Positions 44,650 through 53,341 are shown, numbered from the stretch's first letter. The stretch is DNA of 64,000 nt from Clostridia bacterium (GCA_017411325.1 JAFQQJ010000019.1:1-64000), one strand, 5' to 3'. Made by a program: numbers and translations. The notes: a model not told the origin generated them from the letters alone.

Positions 44650-44706
44650 AAATACGCGTAAAATTAAGTCAATAATGGTAATTCCTCCCTTGATTTCTTC
44701 CCTATT

Positions 44707-44764
44707 ATTATATACAAATTTATAAAATTGTCAACTTGACAGCAGATTTTTTATCCTTTATAAT
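44707..44764. promoter_or_regulatory. Divergent promoters sharing a palindromic -35 block
   Basis: Minus strand: TTGACA (44729-44734), 16 bp, TATAAT (44707-44712) for the CDF gene. Plus strand: TTGACA (44736-44741), 17 bp, TATAAT (44759-44764) for the glycosidase. The opposed -35 boxes form the palindrome TGTCAACTTGACA, so two polymerases could hardly bind at once. Confidence 0.75.
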
Positions 44765-44790
44765 CGTATTGATTGAAAGGATGTGTTTTT

Positions 44791-47535
44791 ATGACCTTTT
44801 CGGAATTTGACTTTAAGACAGTTGAAAACACCTACCGTCCCCGCCCCTTCTGGACTCTTAACGATTTTCTGTCAGAAGAGGAAACACGCCGTCAGGTAAG
44901 AATCATGAAAGCGGAAGGGCTCGGAGGTTTTTTCCTTCACGCCAGAGGCGGCTTGGAGCCCGAATATATGGGCGAAGAATGGCTTTCTAACATCGGCCAT
45001 GCCGCATCAGAAGCCGATAAATGCAGTCTTTTACCCTTTGCCTATGACGAAAACGGCTGGCCCTCGGGCTTTGCTGACGGCAAAGTGCCCTCCCTCGGCA
45101 GAAAATACACCCAGAAACAGCTTTTATGTGAAGAGGGAGAAAAAGAAACGGATACCACCGTTGCAAATGTTGACGGTTTACACTTTTATTATAAGGAAAA
45201 CACTCACTATTCCGATCTATTAGATCCCGAAGTTACGGACAAGTTTATCGAATTTGCCTACGAGCCTTACAGAAAGCGTTTCGGGAATAAAATACTCGGT
45301 TTTTTCACAGATGAGCCTCAGCTTATGCGTGAGGGCGGTCTTCCCTATAGCCTTATTCTTTTATCCGAATTTGAAAAAGAATACGGTTTTTCACTCATCC
45401 CCCATCTTCCCTCGCTGTTTTTTGAAAGAGAAAACTCAAAAGAGATAAAAATACAATACTGGCGCCTTATCGCAAAGCTTTTTTCACAAAACTACGCCAA
45501 AAGAATTTATGACTGGTGCGAAAAATACGGATATATTTTTACCGGCCACTACCTTTTGGAGGAGGATTTTCCAAGCCAGATAAAAGCCTCCGGCTCCATA
45601 ATGGCGCAGTACCGCTATATGCATATCCCGGGAAGCGACCTTTTAACTAAAAAAAAGGTACCGGGAGGACACGTGCTTTCCGCACTTCAGGTTTCCTCGG
45701 TTGCCCATCAGACAGGATGCAGGCAGGTAATTTCAGAAACCTATGCCGCATCCGGACAGGGAATGGATTTTGACTCCTACAAGGCACTTTATGAGTGGCA
45801 GGCTGTCCGCGGTGTAACACTTTTATGTCCCCACACCCAGCACTATTCAATGAGAGGACTTCGCAAGCGCGACTATCCCCCGCAGATATATTTCAATCAG
45901 CCCTGGTGGGATAAGTATCACATTTTCACCGAAACCGTGGGAAGAATAGGAAAAATCCTATCCGAGGGCGAAACCGACTTCGGCGTTTTACTCATTCACC
46001 CCATCGTTTCCTGCTGGGCAGAATTTGACAACGGCAGAAACGAAAAGGTTTACGAAATTCAGGGCTCTTTCCTTAAAGACATAAAAACCCTGGAGGATAA
46101 GCACATCCCCTTTGATATGGGTGACGAGCTTATTATGGAAAACGAAGCAAGGGTAGAAGGCGGTCTTATACATATCGGAAAGCAAAGCTATCACACTCTC
46201 ATATTGCCAAAGGGTGATTTCCACCTTCCAAGAGTAAAAGCTTTAATTGAGGAATTTAAAAATCAGGGCGGAAAAATCGTTTTTGCAAACGACCTTCCCG
46301 CAAATGACATAACAGAAGAGGGTGCGCTTTCATACACTTACCGCCGCTTTTCAGACTTTACGGCACACTACTTCGTAAACTCCACCCCCGATGCCGTAAG
46401 CCATACCTTCAAAAAAGGAAATCTTATGTTATCCCTTTATGACGGAACTCTGTCGGCTTTTGACGGCACTTACCGTTTTGCTCCCTTTGAAAGCATAATT
46501 TTAATCGAAAAAGAGGATATATCATATCCCGCGCTCCATATCCCGTCAAAAAAGCTTAACCTGACAGACAAAAACTGGGATATAGTCGCCCATTCTCCCA
46601 ATGCAATAACCTTAGATTATTGCGATTGTTATTTCGACGGGGAATTGATAGCGGAAAACGAATATGTATTAAACATTTTGGGCAAGGCACTTAACCTGAA
46701 AAAAGAGCCCCTTACAGAGCTTATTTTCCGCTTTAAGACAGATTTCCTTCCCGAAAGCATTTTTGCGGGAATTGAAGATCCGGATAAAATGGATGAAATC
46801 AGGATAAACGGAAAAATTATTCCGAAAAAGGCGGAGGGCACATTTTTTGACCGCTCAGTATCTTTAATTGACATTTCGCCCTTCATCGTAAAGGGCGAAA
46901 ACATAATTTCCGTTAAATACCGCCTTTCCCAGTCGGAGGAGGTATACCTTCAGATTGAGCGTTCAAAGGAATTTGAAGCGGAAAAAAACAAAATCAAATT
47001 TGACACGGAAACGGAAGCAATTTACATTGTCGGTGACTTTGCGGTAATGAGCGAATCTGATTATGAGCCTCTCCCCAATAACGCCGTAAGGACAAAGGGG
47101 CCGTTTGTTCTCACCCGCTTCCCCGAAAAGATAAGCCTTTCGGCTATGGAGCAACAGGGCTTCCCCTTCTTCATAGGCAAGATGACAGTTAAAAATACCT
47201 TTGATGCAGAAGATAAAGCCCTCTCGCTTTCCCTTTCAAAGAAGGGCATAAGCACCGCCGAGGTAAAAATAAACGGCAAAAATGCGGGAGATTTCCTTTT
47301 CAGCTACGATAAAGCCGACCTTTCACCCTTTATAAAGAAAGGCGAAAACGAAATCGAAATAACCCTTTCAAATTCCCTTCGTAATCTTTTAGGTCCTCAT
47401 CATCTGACAGCGGGCGAGCCCGATTTAATCGAGCCTCAGAGCTTTTACGAGGACTATCACCCCTTTAAGATAGGAAAAACCGAGCGCAACAAAGGCTATT
47501 GCTTCATCGAAACGGGAATTTATACCGACCTATAA
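44791..47535 (+). CDS. Large glycosidase resembling GH106 alpha-L-rhamnosidases
   Basis: A 914-residue protein without signal peptide. The N-terminal half looks like a TIM barrel: GLGGFFLHARGGLEPEYMG, PFAYDENGWPSGFADG, LGFFTDEPQ and FTGHYLLEEDFPSQ. The Asp-Glu of FTDEP and the Glu of DEN are plausible catalytic or metal residues. The C-terminal part is beta-sandwich-like (TAEVKINGKNAGDF, ENEIEITLSNSLRNLLGPHH), typical of galactose-binding modules at the end of such enzymes. The overall arrangement recalls GH106 and related unclassified families. ATG 44791 has GAAAGGA upstream. Substrate is unknown. Confidence 0.6.
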   Translation: MTFSEFDFKTVENTYRPRPFWTLNDFLSEEETRRQVRIMKAEGLGGFFLHARGGLEPEYMGEEWLSNIGHAASEADKCSLLPFAYDENGWPSGFADGKVPSLGRKYTQKQLLCEEGEKETDTTVANVDGLHFYYKENTHYSDLLDPEVTDKFIEFAYEPYRKRFGNKILGFFTDEPQLMREGGLPYSLILLSEFEKEYGFSLIPHLPSLFFERENSKEIKIQYWRLIAKLFSQNYAKRIYDWCEKYGYIFTGHYLLEEDFPSQIKASGSIMAQYRYMHIPGSDLLTKKKVPGGHVLSALQVSSVAHQTGCRQVISETYAASGQGMDFDSYKALYEWQAVRGVTLLCPHTQHYSMRGLRKRDYPPQIYFNQPWWDKYHIFTETVGRIGKILSEGETDFGVLLIHPIVSCWAEFDNGRNEKVYEIQGSFLKDIKTLEDKHIPFDMGDELIMENEARVEGGLIHIGKQSYHTLILPKGDFHLPRVKALIEEFKNQGGKIVFANDLPANDITEEGALSYTYRRFSDFTAHYFVNSTPDAVSHTFKKGNLMLSLYDGTLSAFDGTYRFAPFESIILIEKEDISYPALHIPSKKLNLTDKNWDIVAHSPNAITLDYCDCYFDGELIAENEYVLNILGKALNLKKEPLTELIFRFKTDFLPESIFAGIEDPDKMDEIRINGKIIPKKAEGTFFDRSVSLIDISPFIVKGENIISVKYRLSQSEEVYLQIERSKEFEAEKNKIKFDTETEAIYIVGDFAVMSESDYEPLPNNAVRTKGPFVLTRFPEKISLSAMEQQGFPFFIGKMTVKNTFDAEDKALSLSLSKKGISTAEVKINGKNAGDFLFSYDKADLSPFIKKGENEIEITLSNSLRNLLGPHHLTAGEPDLIEPQSFYEDYHPFKIGKTERNKGYCFIETGIYTDL

Positions 47536-47639
47536 CTCGATTTTCTGTGGAACGGACTTTTCGCCCTAATCTCAAAGAGAATTTGAATTGTAAAGGCAAT
47601 TTTATATGCATAATAGGTTGTGTTGCAATGTTCCACACA

Positions 47640-47729
47640 TTATAAACAATATTAGAGGTTTTATAAAAACTGTTAAAATTTTATAAAATCTCTTTTGTTT
47701 TTTATAAAAAGATGAAGATAATTTATAAA
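47640..47729. repeat. Five TTATAAA boxes in helical phase
   Basis: TTATAAA occurs at 47640, 47661, 47681, 47702 and 47723, so the steps are 21, 20, 21 and 21 bp, about two turns of DNA. The bases between boxes are not conserved. The array lies in the 624-bp gap between the glycosidase and a small membrane protein gene. It could bind a protein cooperatively along one face or be intrinsically bent. Confidence 0.75.
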
Positions 47730-47757
47730 AAAGGCAGAAAAGTTTACTTTATTGTCA

Positions 47758-47882
47758 AAAGGCTTCTCCTTGAGGAGAGGCTCCGCCGTAGGCGGTGGTG
47801 AGGTGTAGCCACTTGTGGCGTTTGTTTTTCCACCTCATCCGAGTTGCTACGCAACCCACCTTCCCCTCAAGGGGAAGGCTTT
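47758..47882. repeat. Long imperfect inverted repeat with side hairpins
   Basis: Ends AAAGGCTT and AAGGCTTT enclose inner GAGGTG/CACCTC arms and several side hairpins (CCGCC/GGCGG, GCCAC/GTGGC, GTTGC/GCAAC, CCCCT/AGGGG). It looks like a REP or MITE-type element. The rest of the gap (47883-48096) shows nothing I can name. Confidence 0.6.
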
Positions 47883-48096
47883 GGGTAATCTATCTCAAAA
47901 GTGTCATTTATAAGTGTCGGAAAATTGCAGAAGATTTTCCGACCACAATTTTTTATTGATTTTAGCCCCTAAAAGCATAGTTTTTGGGGAAAATTAATGG
48001 GCAAGTATATAAAAGCGTCGGTTTTTTCTTCTTCGGGGATATCCACCAGAAGGAAATAACCCGAACAGGGCACTATGCCGAAAATTGCCAAAATTG

Positions 48097-48125
48097 TTGA
48101 CTTTAGGGTGTGTTTTTGCTATAAT
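48097..48125 (+). promoter_or_regulatory. Promoter of the small membrane protein gene
   Basis: TTGACT (48097-48102), 17 bp, TATAAT (48120-48125). Confidence 0.8.
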
Positions 48126-48159
48126 TTATGTAAAAAACAAAAGATTGGAGAGATATATA

Positions 48160-48486
48160 ATGGCAGATTTATATAAAAAAATGCTGGATGATACTTTTAC
48201 TAAATATTATGAAAGATTTAGGGAGTTGAACGCACTCTCAAAGGAAAATGCTGTAACTAAAGCAGAGTTGTTTCCTGATGGACAAAACTTGCTTGACCCT
48301 GATAGAATGCATAAAATGCTTAGTGCGGGAATTGTTAAAAGAGTAGGTTTTAATAGATATTGGTTAGACGAGAATAGAGCAAATGACAGTAAAGGGATAT
48401 TAAAGCAAAGATTGTTGATAGTTGTTTTAGGTTTAATTTTTGGATTAATACTTGTAGCATTAGAAAAAATGGGGATTATCAATTTA
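48160..48486 (+). CDS. Small membrane protein, unknown
   Basis: A 109-residue protein. The first 75 residues are polar and mostly helical, and one C-terminal membrane segment (LLIVVLGLIFGLILVALE) follows. ATG 48160 has TTGGAGAG upstream; the frame is open further 5' but crosses the promoter. Its base composition is more AT-rich than its neighbours, with AAT/ATA/TTA-rich codons, which may mark later acquisition. I recognise no family. Confidence 0.65.
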
Positions 48487-48537
48487 TAAAGAATAGGTAG
48501 TTTTTTTATTAATTAAAAGGAATATGTGTTTAGGTAA

Positions 48538-48567
48538 TGGACAAAGTTATAAACTTTGCCCATTTTC
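48538..48567 (+). terminator. Terminator of the small membrane protein gene
   Basis: TGG-CAAAGTT/AACTTTG-CCA with one mismatch, then a T-rich tail. Confidence 0.7.
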
Positions 48568-48651
48568 TTTATGTAAAAATCAAGTTCTGTGCGAAATCTC
48601 AACAAAAAATCATTCCACAGAAAATAAAGTTATAGGTATACCGATTAACAC

Positions 48652-48680
48652 TTGCAAAATTCTACATAATATGGTATACT
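48652..48680 (+). promoter_or_regulatory. Promoter of the minimal SUF operon
   Basis: TTGCAA (48652-48657), 17 bp, TATACT (48675-48680). The palindrome GGTATACC lies just upstream (48636-48643). Confidence 0.7.
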
Positions 48681-48744
48681 TATTTTCTTAAAGGGAATTA
48701 TATTAAAATACCCTTTGGTAATACCCCAGAGAAAGGAAATGTCT

Positions 48745-49491
48745 ATGCTTGAACTTAAAAATCTGTCCTTTGAAGTAAATGACGGCAGTGCAACAAAAAA
48801 AATAATAGACAATATAAATTTAACAATAGATGACGGAAAGTTTGCCGTTATAACAGGCCCCAACGGCGGCGGTAAATCCACCCTTGCAAAACTCATTATG
48901 GGCATCGAAAAACCTACAGGCGGAAAAATTTTCTTTGACGGTGCGGATGTTACGGAAAAAAGCATATCCGAGCGTGCCAATATGGGCATAAGCTTTGCTT
49001 TTCAGCAGCCCGTCCGCTTTAAGGGAATTGACGTGCTTGACCTTATGCGTCTTTCCGCAAAGCGCAATCTTTCCGTGTCCGATGCCTGCGAATATCTTTC
49101 CGCTGTCGGGCTTTGCGCAAAAGACTATATAAAGCGCGAGATAAATGCAAGTCTTTCGGGCGGTGAGCTTAAACGAATTGAAATTGCATCCGTACTTGCC
49201 CGCGGCACAAAGCTTTCCATTTTCGATGAGCCCGAAGCAGGAATTGACCTCTGGAGCTTCAAGAGCTTAATCGGTGTTTTCGAAAGAATGAGAAAGAACA
49301 TAAAAGACGGCACAATTTTAATCATTTCCCATCAGGAAAGAATACTTAATATTGCGGACGAAATAATCGTTGTTGCTGACGGCAAGGTTGAAAAGCGCGG
49401 TAACTCCGGCGAGGTACTCTCCGAAATATTAAAGGTTGCCGACCGCTCCTTCTGTGAGCGCTTAGAGGAAGGGGGCGCTGCTAATGCTTGA
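48745..49491 (+). CDS. sufC: SufC-like Fe-S assembly ATPase
   Basis: A 248-residue ABC ATPase of the SufC type, which powers a SufB/D scaffold in iron-sulfur cluster building. Walker A ITGPNGGGKST, the signature NASLSGGELKRIEIASVLAR, Walker B KLSIFDEPEAGID and the H-loop IISHQERI are complete. There are no membrane partners nearby, which separates it from transporters. ATG 48745 is 8 nt from GAAAGG; an ATG at 48739 is too close. The stop overlaps the next start by 8 nt. Confidence 0.9.
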   Translation: MLELKNLSFEVNDGSATKKIIDNINLTIDDGKFAVITGPNGGGKSTLAKLIMGIEKPTGGKIFFDGADVTEKSISERANMGISFAFQQPVRFKGIDVLDLMRLSAKRNLSVSDACEYLSAVGLCAKDYIKREINASLSGGELKRIEIASVLARGTKLSIFDEPEAGIDLWSFKSLIGVFERMRKNIKDGTILIISHQERILNIADEIIVVADGKVEKRGNSGEVLSEILKVADRSFCERLEEGGAANA

Positions 49492-50404
49492 CGCTATAAA
49501 GAAAAACATACTTCTTGAGGTTGCTGACCTTCACGAAATCCCCGAGGGTGCATATAATATCCGTGCCAACGGCGAGATGGAGGCAAGAAACACCACCGCT
49601 AACATTGACATCGTTAATAAAACCGATGTCAGCGGCATTGACATTTATATAAAGGAAGGCACCAAAAAGGAAAGTGTTCATATTCCCGTTATCATCAGCG
49701 AAAGCGGCATAAAGGAAACGGTTTACAACGACTTTCACGTTGGCAGGGATGCCGATGTTGTAATCATTGCAGGATGCGGAATTCACAACTGCGGCGATCA
49801 GGATTCCACCCATGACGGTATACACCGCTTCTTTTTAGAAGAGGGTGCCCATGTCAAATATGTAGAAAAGCACTACGGTGACGGTGACGGAAACGGCAAA
49901 AGAGTTTTCAATCCCGTAACCGAGGTTACTATGGCAGAGGGCTCAAGCCTTGAAATGGAAATGGTTCAGATTAAGGGTGTTGACTCAACGGTTCGTAAGT
50001 CCACGGTTAAGATGGCATCAAACTCCCGCCTTCTTGTAAGAGAGAGACTTATGACTCACGGTGAGCAGACAGCCATAAGCGACTATGTTGTTGAGCTTAA
50101 CGGCGAAGGCGCATCTGCCGATGTTGTTTCCCGTTCCGTTGCAAAGGATAATTCCTATCAGAAGTTTGATTCCGAAATCATCGGAAACGGCCCCTGCACC
50201 GGCCACACCGAGTGTGACGCCATTATTATGGACAATGCAAAGGTTGTTGCAGTTCCTTCTTTAACCGCAAACAACATTGATGCTTCTCTTATTCACGAGG
50301 CGGCAATCGGAAAAATCGCAGGCGAACAGCTTACAAAGCTTATGACCTTAGGTCTTTCCGAAGCCGAAGCCGAAGAGCAGATTATAAACGGATTCTTAAA
50401 ATGA
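49484..50404 (+). CDS. SufB/SufD-like Fe-S scaffold of a minimal SUF system
   Basis: A 306-residue beta-helix core protein of the SufBD family, much shorter than classical SufB (about 470). It has the SufBD pattern STVRKSTVKMASNSRLLVRERLMTHGEQTAISDYVVELNGEG-like core and ends with the LTKLMTLGLSEAEAEEQIINGFL motif that contacts SufC. Cys residues in AGCGIHNCGDQ and GPCTGHTECD may hold a cluster. Only SufC is adjacent; SufS, SufU, SufD and SufA are missing, as in the two-gene minimal SUF-like systems of anaerobes. It starts in overlap with sufC. Confidence 0.85.
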   Translation: MLDAIKKNILLEVADLHEIPEGAYNIRANGEMEARNTTANIDIVNKTDVSGIDIYIKEGTKKESVHIPVIISESGIKETVYNDFHVGRDADVVIIAGCGIHNCGDQDSTHDGIHRFFLEEGAHVKYVEKHYGDGDGNGKRVFNPVTEVTMAEGSSLEMEMVQIKGVDSTVRKSTVKMASNSRLLVRERLMTHGEQTAISDYVVELNGEGASADVVSRSVAKDNSYQKFDSEIIGNGPCTGHTECDAIIMDNAKVVAVPSLTANNIDASLIHEAAIGKIAGEQLTKLMTLGLSEAEAEEQIINGFLK

Positions 50405-50410
50405 TACTAG

Positions 50411-50439
50411 CCCGCGGTTTCCGCGGGTTTATTTTTTTC
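50411..50439 (+). terminator. Terminator of the minimal SUF operon
   Basis: CCCGCGG/CCGCGGG with loop TTT, then a T-rich run. Confidence 0.85.
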
Positions 50440-50501
50440 TCATATACGAAAATTCGTCGTACTCCCATCCACAATTTTTCCTACTATCTCCCCTTCTTTG
50501 C

Positions 50502-50530
50502 TTGAATGAGGTAAAAAACGATGATATAAT
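50502..50530 (+). promoter_or_regulatory. Promoter of the TIM barrel-ECF-PHP-AraC cassette
   Basis: TTGAAT (50502-50507), 17 bp, TATAAT (50525-50530), followed by AAAGGAGG. Confidence 0.8.
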
Positions 50531-50557
50531 TACATCATAAAAAAAGGAGGCAGCATT

Positions 50558-51403
50558 ATGCAGTATGTAAATTTTTTCGGCTACAACGTATCAAAGCTCA
50601 TTTTAGGCGACAATCCTTTTAACGGTCACTCCTATATAACGGATTATATTTCGGGCGATGAAATGTCAGACTTTCACACCGAAGCTAAAATCTTTGAAAT
50701 TTTAGACTATGCCGAATCTCTCGGCATAAACACTATGCTTCCCCTGGCAGACCCCTATATTATAAGGGTGCTGCAGCACTATCGCAATAACGGCGGAAAA
50801 ATGAATTTCATTTTCCAGCTTTATGCTCCTATGAGGCTTGATGTTACAATGCGCCAGATTATGACGGTTAATCCCATAGGCGTTTATATTTCAGGTTCAC
50901 TTACCGACTCAAGATATGAAACCGACAAAAACGAGGAAACCTTGGAGCGCCTTGCCGCCCTTAAAACCCTGGGAATAAAGGTGGGGCTCGGCACTCATCA
51001 TCCCGAAGTAATTGCCTTAAGCGAAAGGGAAAACTGGAATCCCGACTTTTATCTTGCCTGTATGTATAATTTCAGACGTAACCGCGAAGGGCAGGAAAGC
51101 GGCTTCATCACGGGCAAGAGCAAATCAGGTGTAATCGCTCTCCCCCGCGACAGAGCCATTATGCTTGATGCCTTAAAAGAAATCAAAAAGCCCGTAATTG
51201 CCTTTAAGTTTTTTGCAGGCGGTCAGTCCCTCGTAAACAAAACAGAAGAAGAAAGACATAGCGTTATATACGATGCCTACGACACCGTATTTTCTTCCCT
51301 TAAGAAGGACGACTTCGGTGCAATAGGCATATTCCAGAAATATCACGACCAGTTAGGAGAAGATGTTTCCGTGTTCAACAAATGGGCTGAGGGCAGAAAA
51401 TAA
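50558..51403 (+). CDS. TIM-barrel-like hypothetical protein (aldo/keto-type)
   Basis: A 281-residue soluble protein. The opening GYNVSKLILGDNPFNGHSY and the alternating beta/alpha pattern (GINTMLPLADPY, MNFIFQLYAP, GIKVGLGTHHPE, KPVIAFKFFAGG) suggest a TIM barrel akin to aldo/keto reductases or amidohydrolase-like folds. Conserved-looking His pairs (THHPE) could bind metal. I cannot assign a reaction. It leads a four-gene unit with an ECF-DUF1893 fusion, a PHP protein and an AraC regulator; the next gene starts 4 nt after its stop. Confidence 0.6.
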   Translation: MQYVNFFGYNVSKLILGDNPFNGHSYITDYISGDEMSDFHTEAKIFEILDYAESLGINTMLPLADPYIIRVLQHYRNNGGKMNFIFQLYAPMRLDVTMRQIMTVNPIGVYISGSLTDSRYETDKNEETLERLAALKTLGIKVGLGTHHPEVIALSERENWNPDFYLACMYNFRRNREGQESGFITGKSKSGVIALPRDRAIMLDALKEIKKPVIAFKFFAGGQSLVNKTEEERHSVIYDAYDTVFSSLKKDDFGAIGIFQKYHDQLGEDVSVFNKWAEGRK

Positions 51404-51407
51404 GGCT

Positions 51408-52355
51408 ATGCTTAACACAAACTCAAAGAAAATTGTTTTCGCATCGCTGATGCTTGCCGCAGGCATATATCTGCCGTTTTTCATTTCACACTCTCTTATG
51501 CTTGTAAAAGGAAATATCTTTCTTCCGATGTATATACCGGTAATTATCGGAGGCTTTTTCGCAGGACCCTATTACGGAGTTATCTGCGCCGTACTTACGC
51601 CTTTTTTGAGCTCACTTTTAACGGCAATGCCCCCGATTTATCCAAATTCAATTATAATAGCGGCGGATTTATCGGTTTTAGTCCTTGTATCCGCAACACT
51701 TCACCGTCGGTTTAACCATTCTTTATCCCTTAAGCATATTTATTTGTCCCTCATACCCGGGATTGTTCTCGGCAAATTGGCATACGTTCTTGCAGGCTCA
51801 CTTCTGCTTTTCATATACCCCAGGAAGCTTTCCGTTATTGCTATGATAATATCGGGGATTCCGGGAATAATTTTACAGCTTTCATTGATTCCTGCCATTT
51901 TACTTATTACCGGAAAAGCCTTAAAAACTCCTGCCCGGATAGAATATGCCGTTAAAAAAATAAATTCAGGCAAGGCTTCACTCGTTTTACTGAAGGGCCG
52001 AAAAATCATTGACGTTTCAAAATCAAAAGGGATTTCTCACCTTTTGGAGCTTTACGATAAAGGACTTATGAAAGACGCCTTTGTATGCGACATAATAATC
52101 GGCAAGGCCGCCGCTATGATTTTTTATGCAGGCGGTATAAGCTCCTGCTACGGAAAAACAGTAAGCGAAAGCGCCCTTGACTTTCTTCAGGAAAAAGGGA
52201 TAAATATAACATACGGTGAAACCACAAAAATAATCAGAAACCGTAAGTGCACAGGAATGTGCCCGATGGAAGAAACAGTTTCAGATATATCCGATGAAAA
52301 AATTGCCATAGAGCTTTTAAGAGAGAAAATACAGAGTTTAAGGAGTTCTTCTTGA
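51408..52355 (+). CDS. ECF S-component-like membrane domain fused to DUF1893
   Basis: A 315-residue two-part protein. Residues 1 to about 180 form six hydrophobic segments with the look of an ECF transporter substrate-binding subunit (FLPMYIPVIIGGFFAGPYYGVICAVLTPFLSSLL). Residues from about 190 match DUF1893: SLVLLKGRKIIDVSKSKG, IIGKAAAMIFYAGGISSCYGKTVSES, GINITYGETTKIIRNR and CTGMCPMEETV. DUF1893 is normally a small stand-alone protein of unknown function. The fusion implies a link between uptake of a small molecule and its handling. It overlaps the next start by one base. Confidence 0.75.
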   Translation: MLNTNSKKIVFASLMLAAGIYLPFFISHSLMLVKGNIFLPMYIPVIIGGFFAGPYYGVICAVLTPFLSSLLTAMPPIYPNSIIIAADLSVLVLVSATLHRRFNHSLSLKHIYLSLIPGIVLGKLAYVLAGSLLLFIYPRKLSVIAMIISGIPGIILQLSLIPAILLITGKALKTPARIEYAVKKINSGKASLVLLKGRKIIDVSKSKGISHLLELYDKGLMKDAFVCDIIIGKAAAMIFYAGGISSCYGKTVSESALDFLQEKGINITYGETTKIIRNRKCTGMCPMEETVSDISDEKIAIELLREKIQSLRSSS

Positions 52356-53341
52356 TGAAAAAGTTTTTACTTCCCGAGGAGGGAAAATTTTATAAAGCAA
52401 ATCTTCATTGCCACTCAACTGTTTCCGATGGTCAATGGACTCCCGAAGAAATAAAGGAGCGCTATATGGCGGAAGGCTACTCTGTTGTGGCATATACCGA
52501 CCACGACGTTTTAATCCCTCACACTTATCTTAAGGATGAAAACTTTCTTCCCTTAAACGGCCTTGAGGTCGAAATAAATGAAGATGACTCTATCTTGCGA
52601 ACCAAAAAGAGCTGTCATATCTGTATGATTGCCCTTTCAGAGGATAACCTGATACAGCCCTGCTATCACAGAACAAAGTTTATTCCGCCCTGGTCGGAAA
52701 AATACAGACCTATGGTAAAATTCGATGAATCCAAAAGCGACTTTGAACGGGAATATACCGGCGAATGCATAAGCCGTATGATGAAAGAAGCACGGGACGA
52801 AGGCTTCTTCGTAACTTATAACCATCCTGCCTGGTCCCTTGAAAGCTACCCGGAATATTCTGCTTATCACAATATGCACGCCATGGAAATTATCAATTAC
52901 GGTTGCCTTGTCTATGGCTACAACGACTACAACGAAAAGGAATACGATGACCTTCTTCGTATGGGAAGGCGGATTTACTGCGTTGCCGGAGATGACAATC
53001 ACAACGGACTTCCCGACTCTTTCGGCGGTTTCACAATGATAAAGGCAAAAAGCCTTACATACGAAGAAATAACAGGTGCCCTGGTTGAAGGGAACTTTTA
53101 TGCTTCAATGGGGCCTGAAATCCATTCCCTTTGGTTTGAGGACGGCTTTATCCATATAAAAACTTCTCCTGCGGCAACTATCGTAAGTACAAGCGGAATA
53201 AGGCGTGTCGGAAGAGCCGTTAACACCGAAGAAGCAAAGTTCGAGGTTTGCCCCGAGGATATTTATGTAAGAATCACCGTTACCGACAAGGAAGGAAAGC
53301 ACGCCAACACCAATGCATATTTTACAGATGAGCTTTTCTGA
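52355..53341 (+). CDS. PHP domain phosphoesterase-like protein
   Basis: A 329-residue PHP-fold hydrolase. Metal ligands are seen in NLHCHSTVSDG near residue 18, AYTDHDVL near 47, the Glu of LNGLEVEIN, TYNHPAW and AGDDNHN. Some PHP proteins cleave nucleotide or sugar phosphates; others act on histidinol phosphate. The substrate here is unknown. ATG 52355 overlaps the preceding stop (TGATGA), with AAGGAG upstream. It is third in the cassette that starts at 50558. Confidence 0.85.
   Translation: MKKFLLPEEGKFYKANLHCHSTVSDGQWTPEEIKERYMAEGYSVVAYTDHDVLIPHTYLKDENFLPLNGLEVEINEDDSILRTKKSCHICMIALSEDNLIQPCYHRTKFIPPWSEKYRPMVKFDESKSDFEREYTGECISRMMKEARDEGFFVTYNHPAWSLESYPEYSAYHNMHAMEIINYGCLVYGYNDYNEKEYDDLLRMGRRIYCVAGDDNHNGLPDSFGGFTMIKAKSLTYEEITGALVEGNFYASMGPEIHSLWFEDGFIHIKTSPAATIVSTSGIRRVGRAVNTEEAKFEVCPEDIYVRITVTDKEGKHANTNAYFTDELF

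Noticed and set aside
47640-47729. CRISPR or simple tandem repeat
   Set aside because: Only the 7-bp core recurs; the sequence between cores is unrelated and a repeat of at least 20 bp is lacking.
48745-49491. ABC transporter ATPase
   Set aside because: There is no permease neighbour; the gene overlaps a SufB/D-like scaffold gene and has SufC-type motifs.
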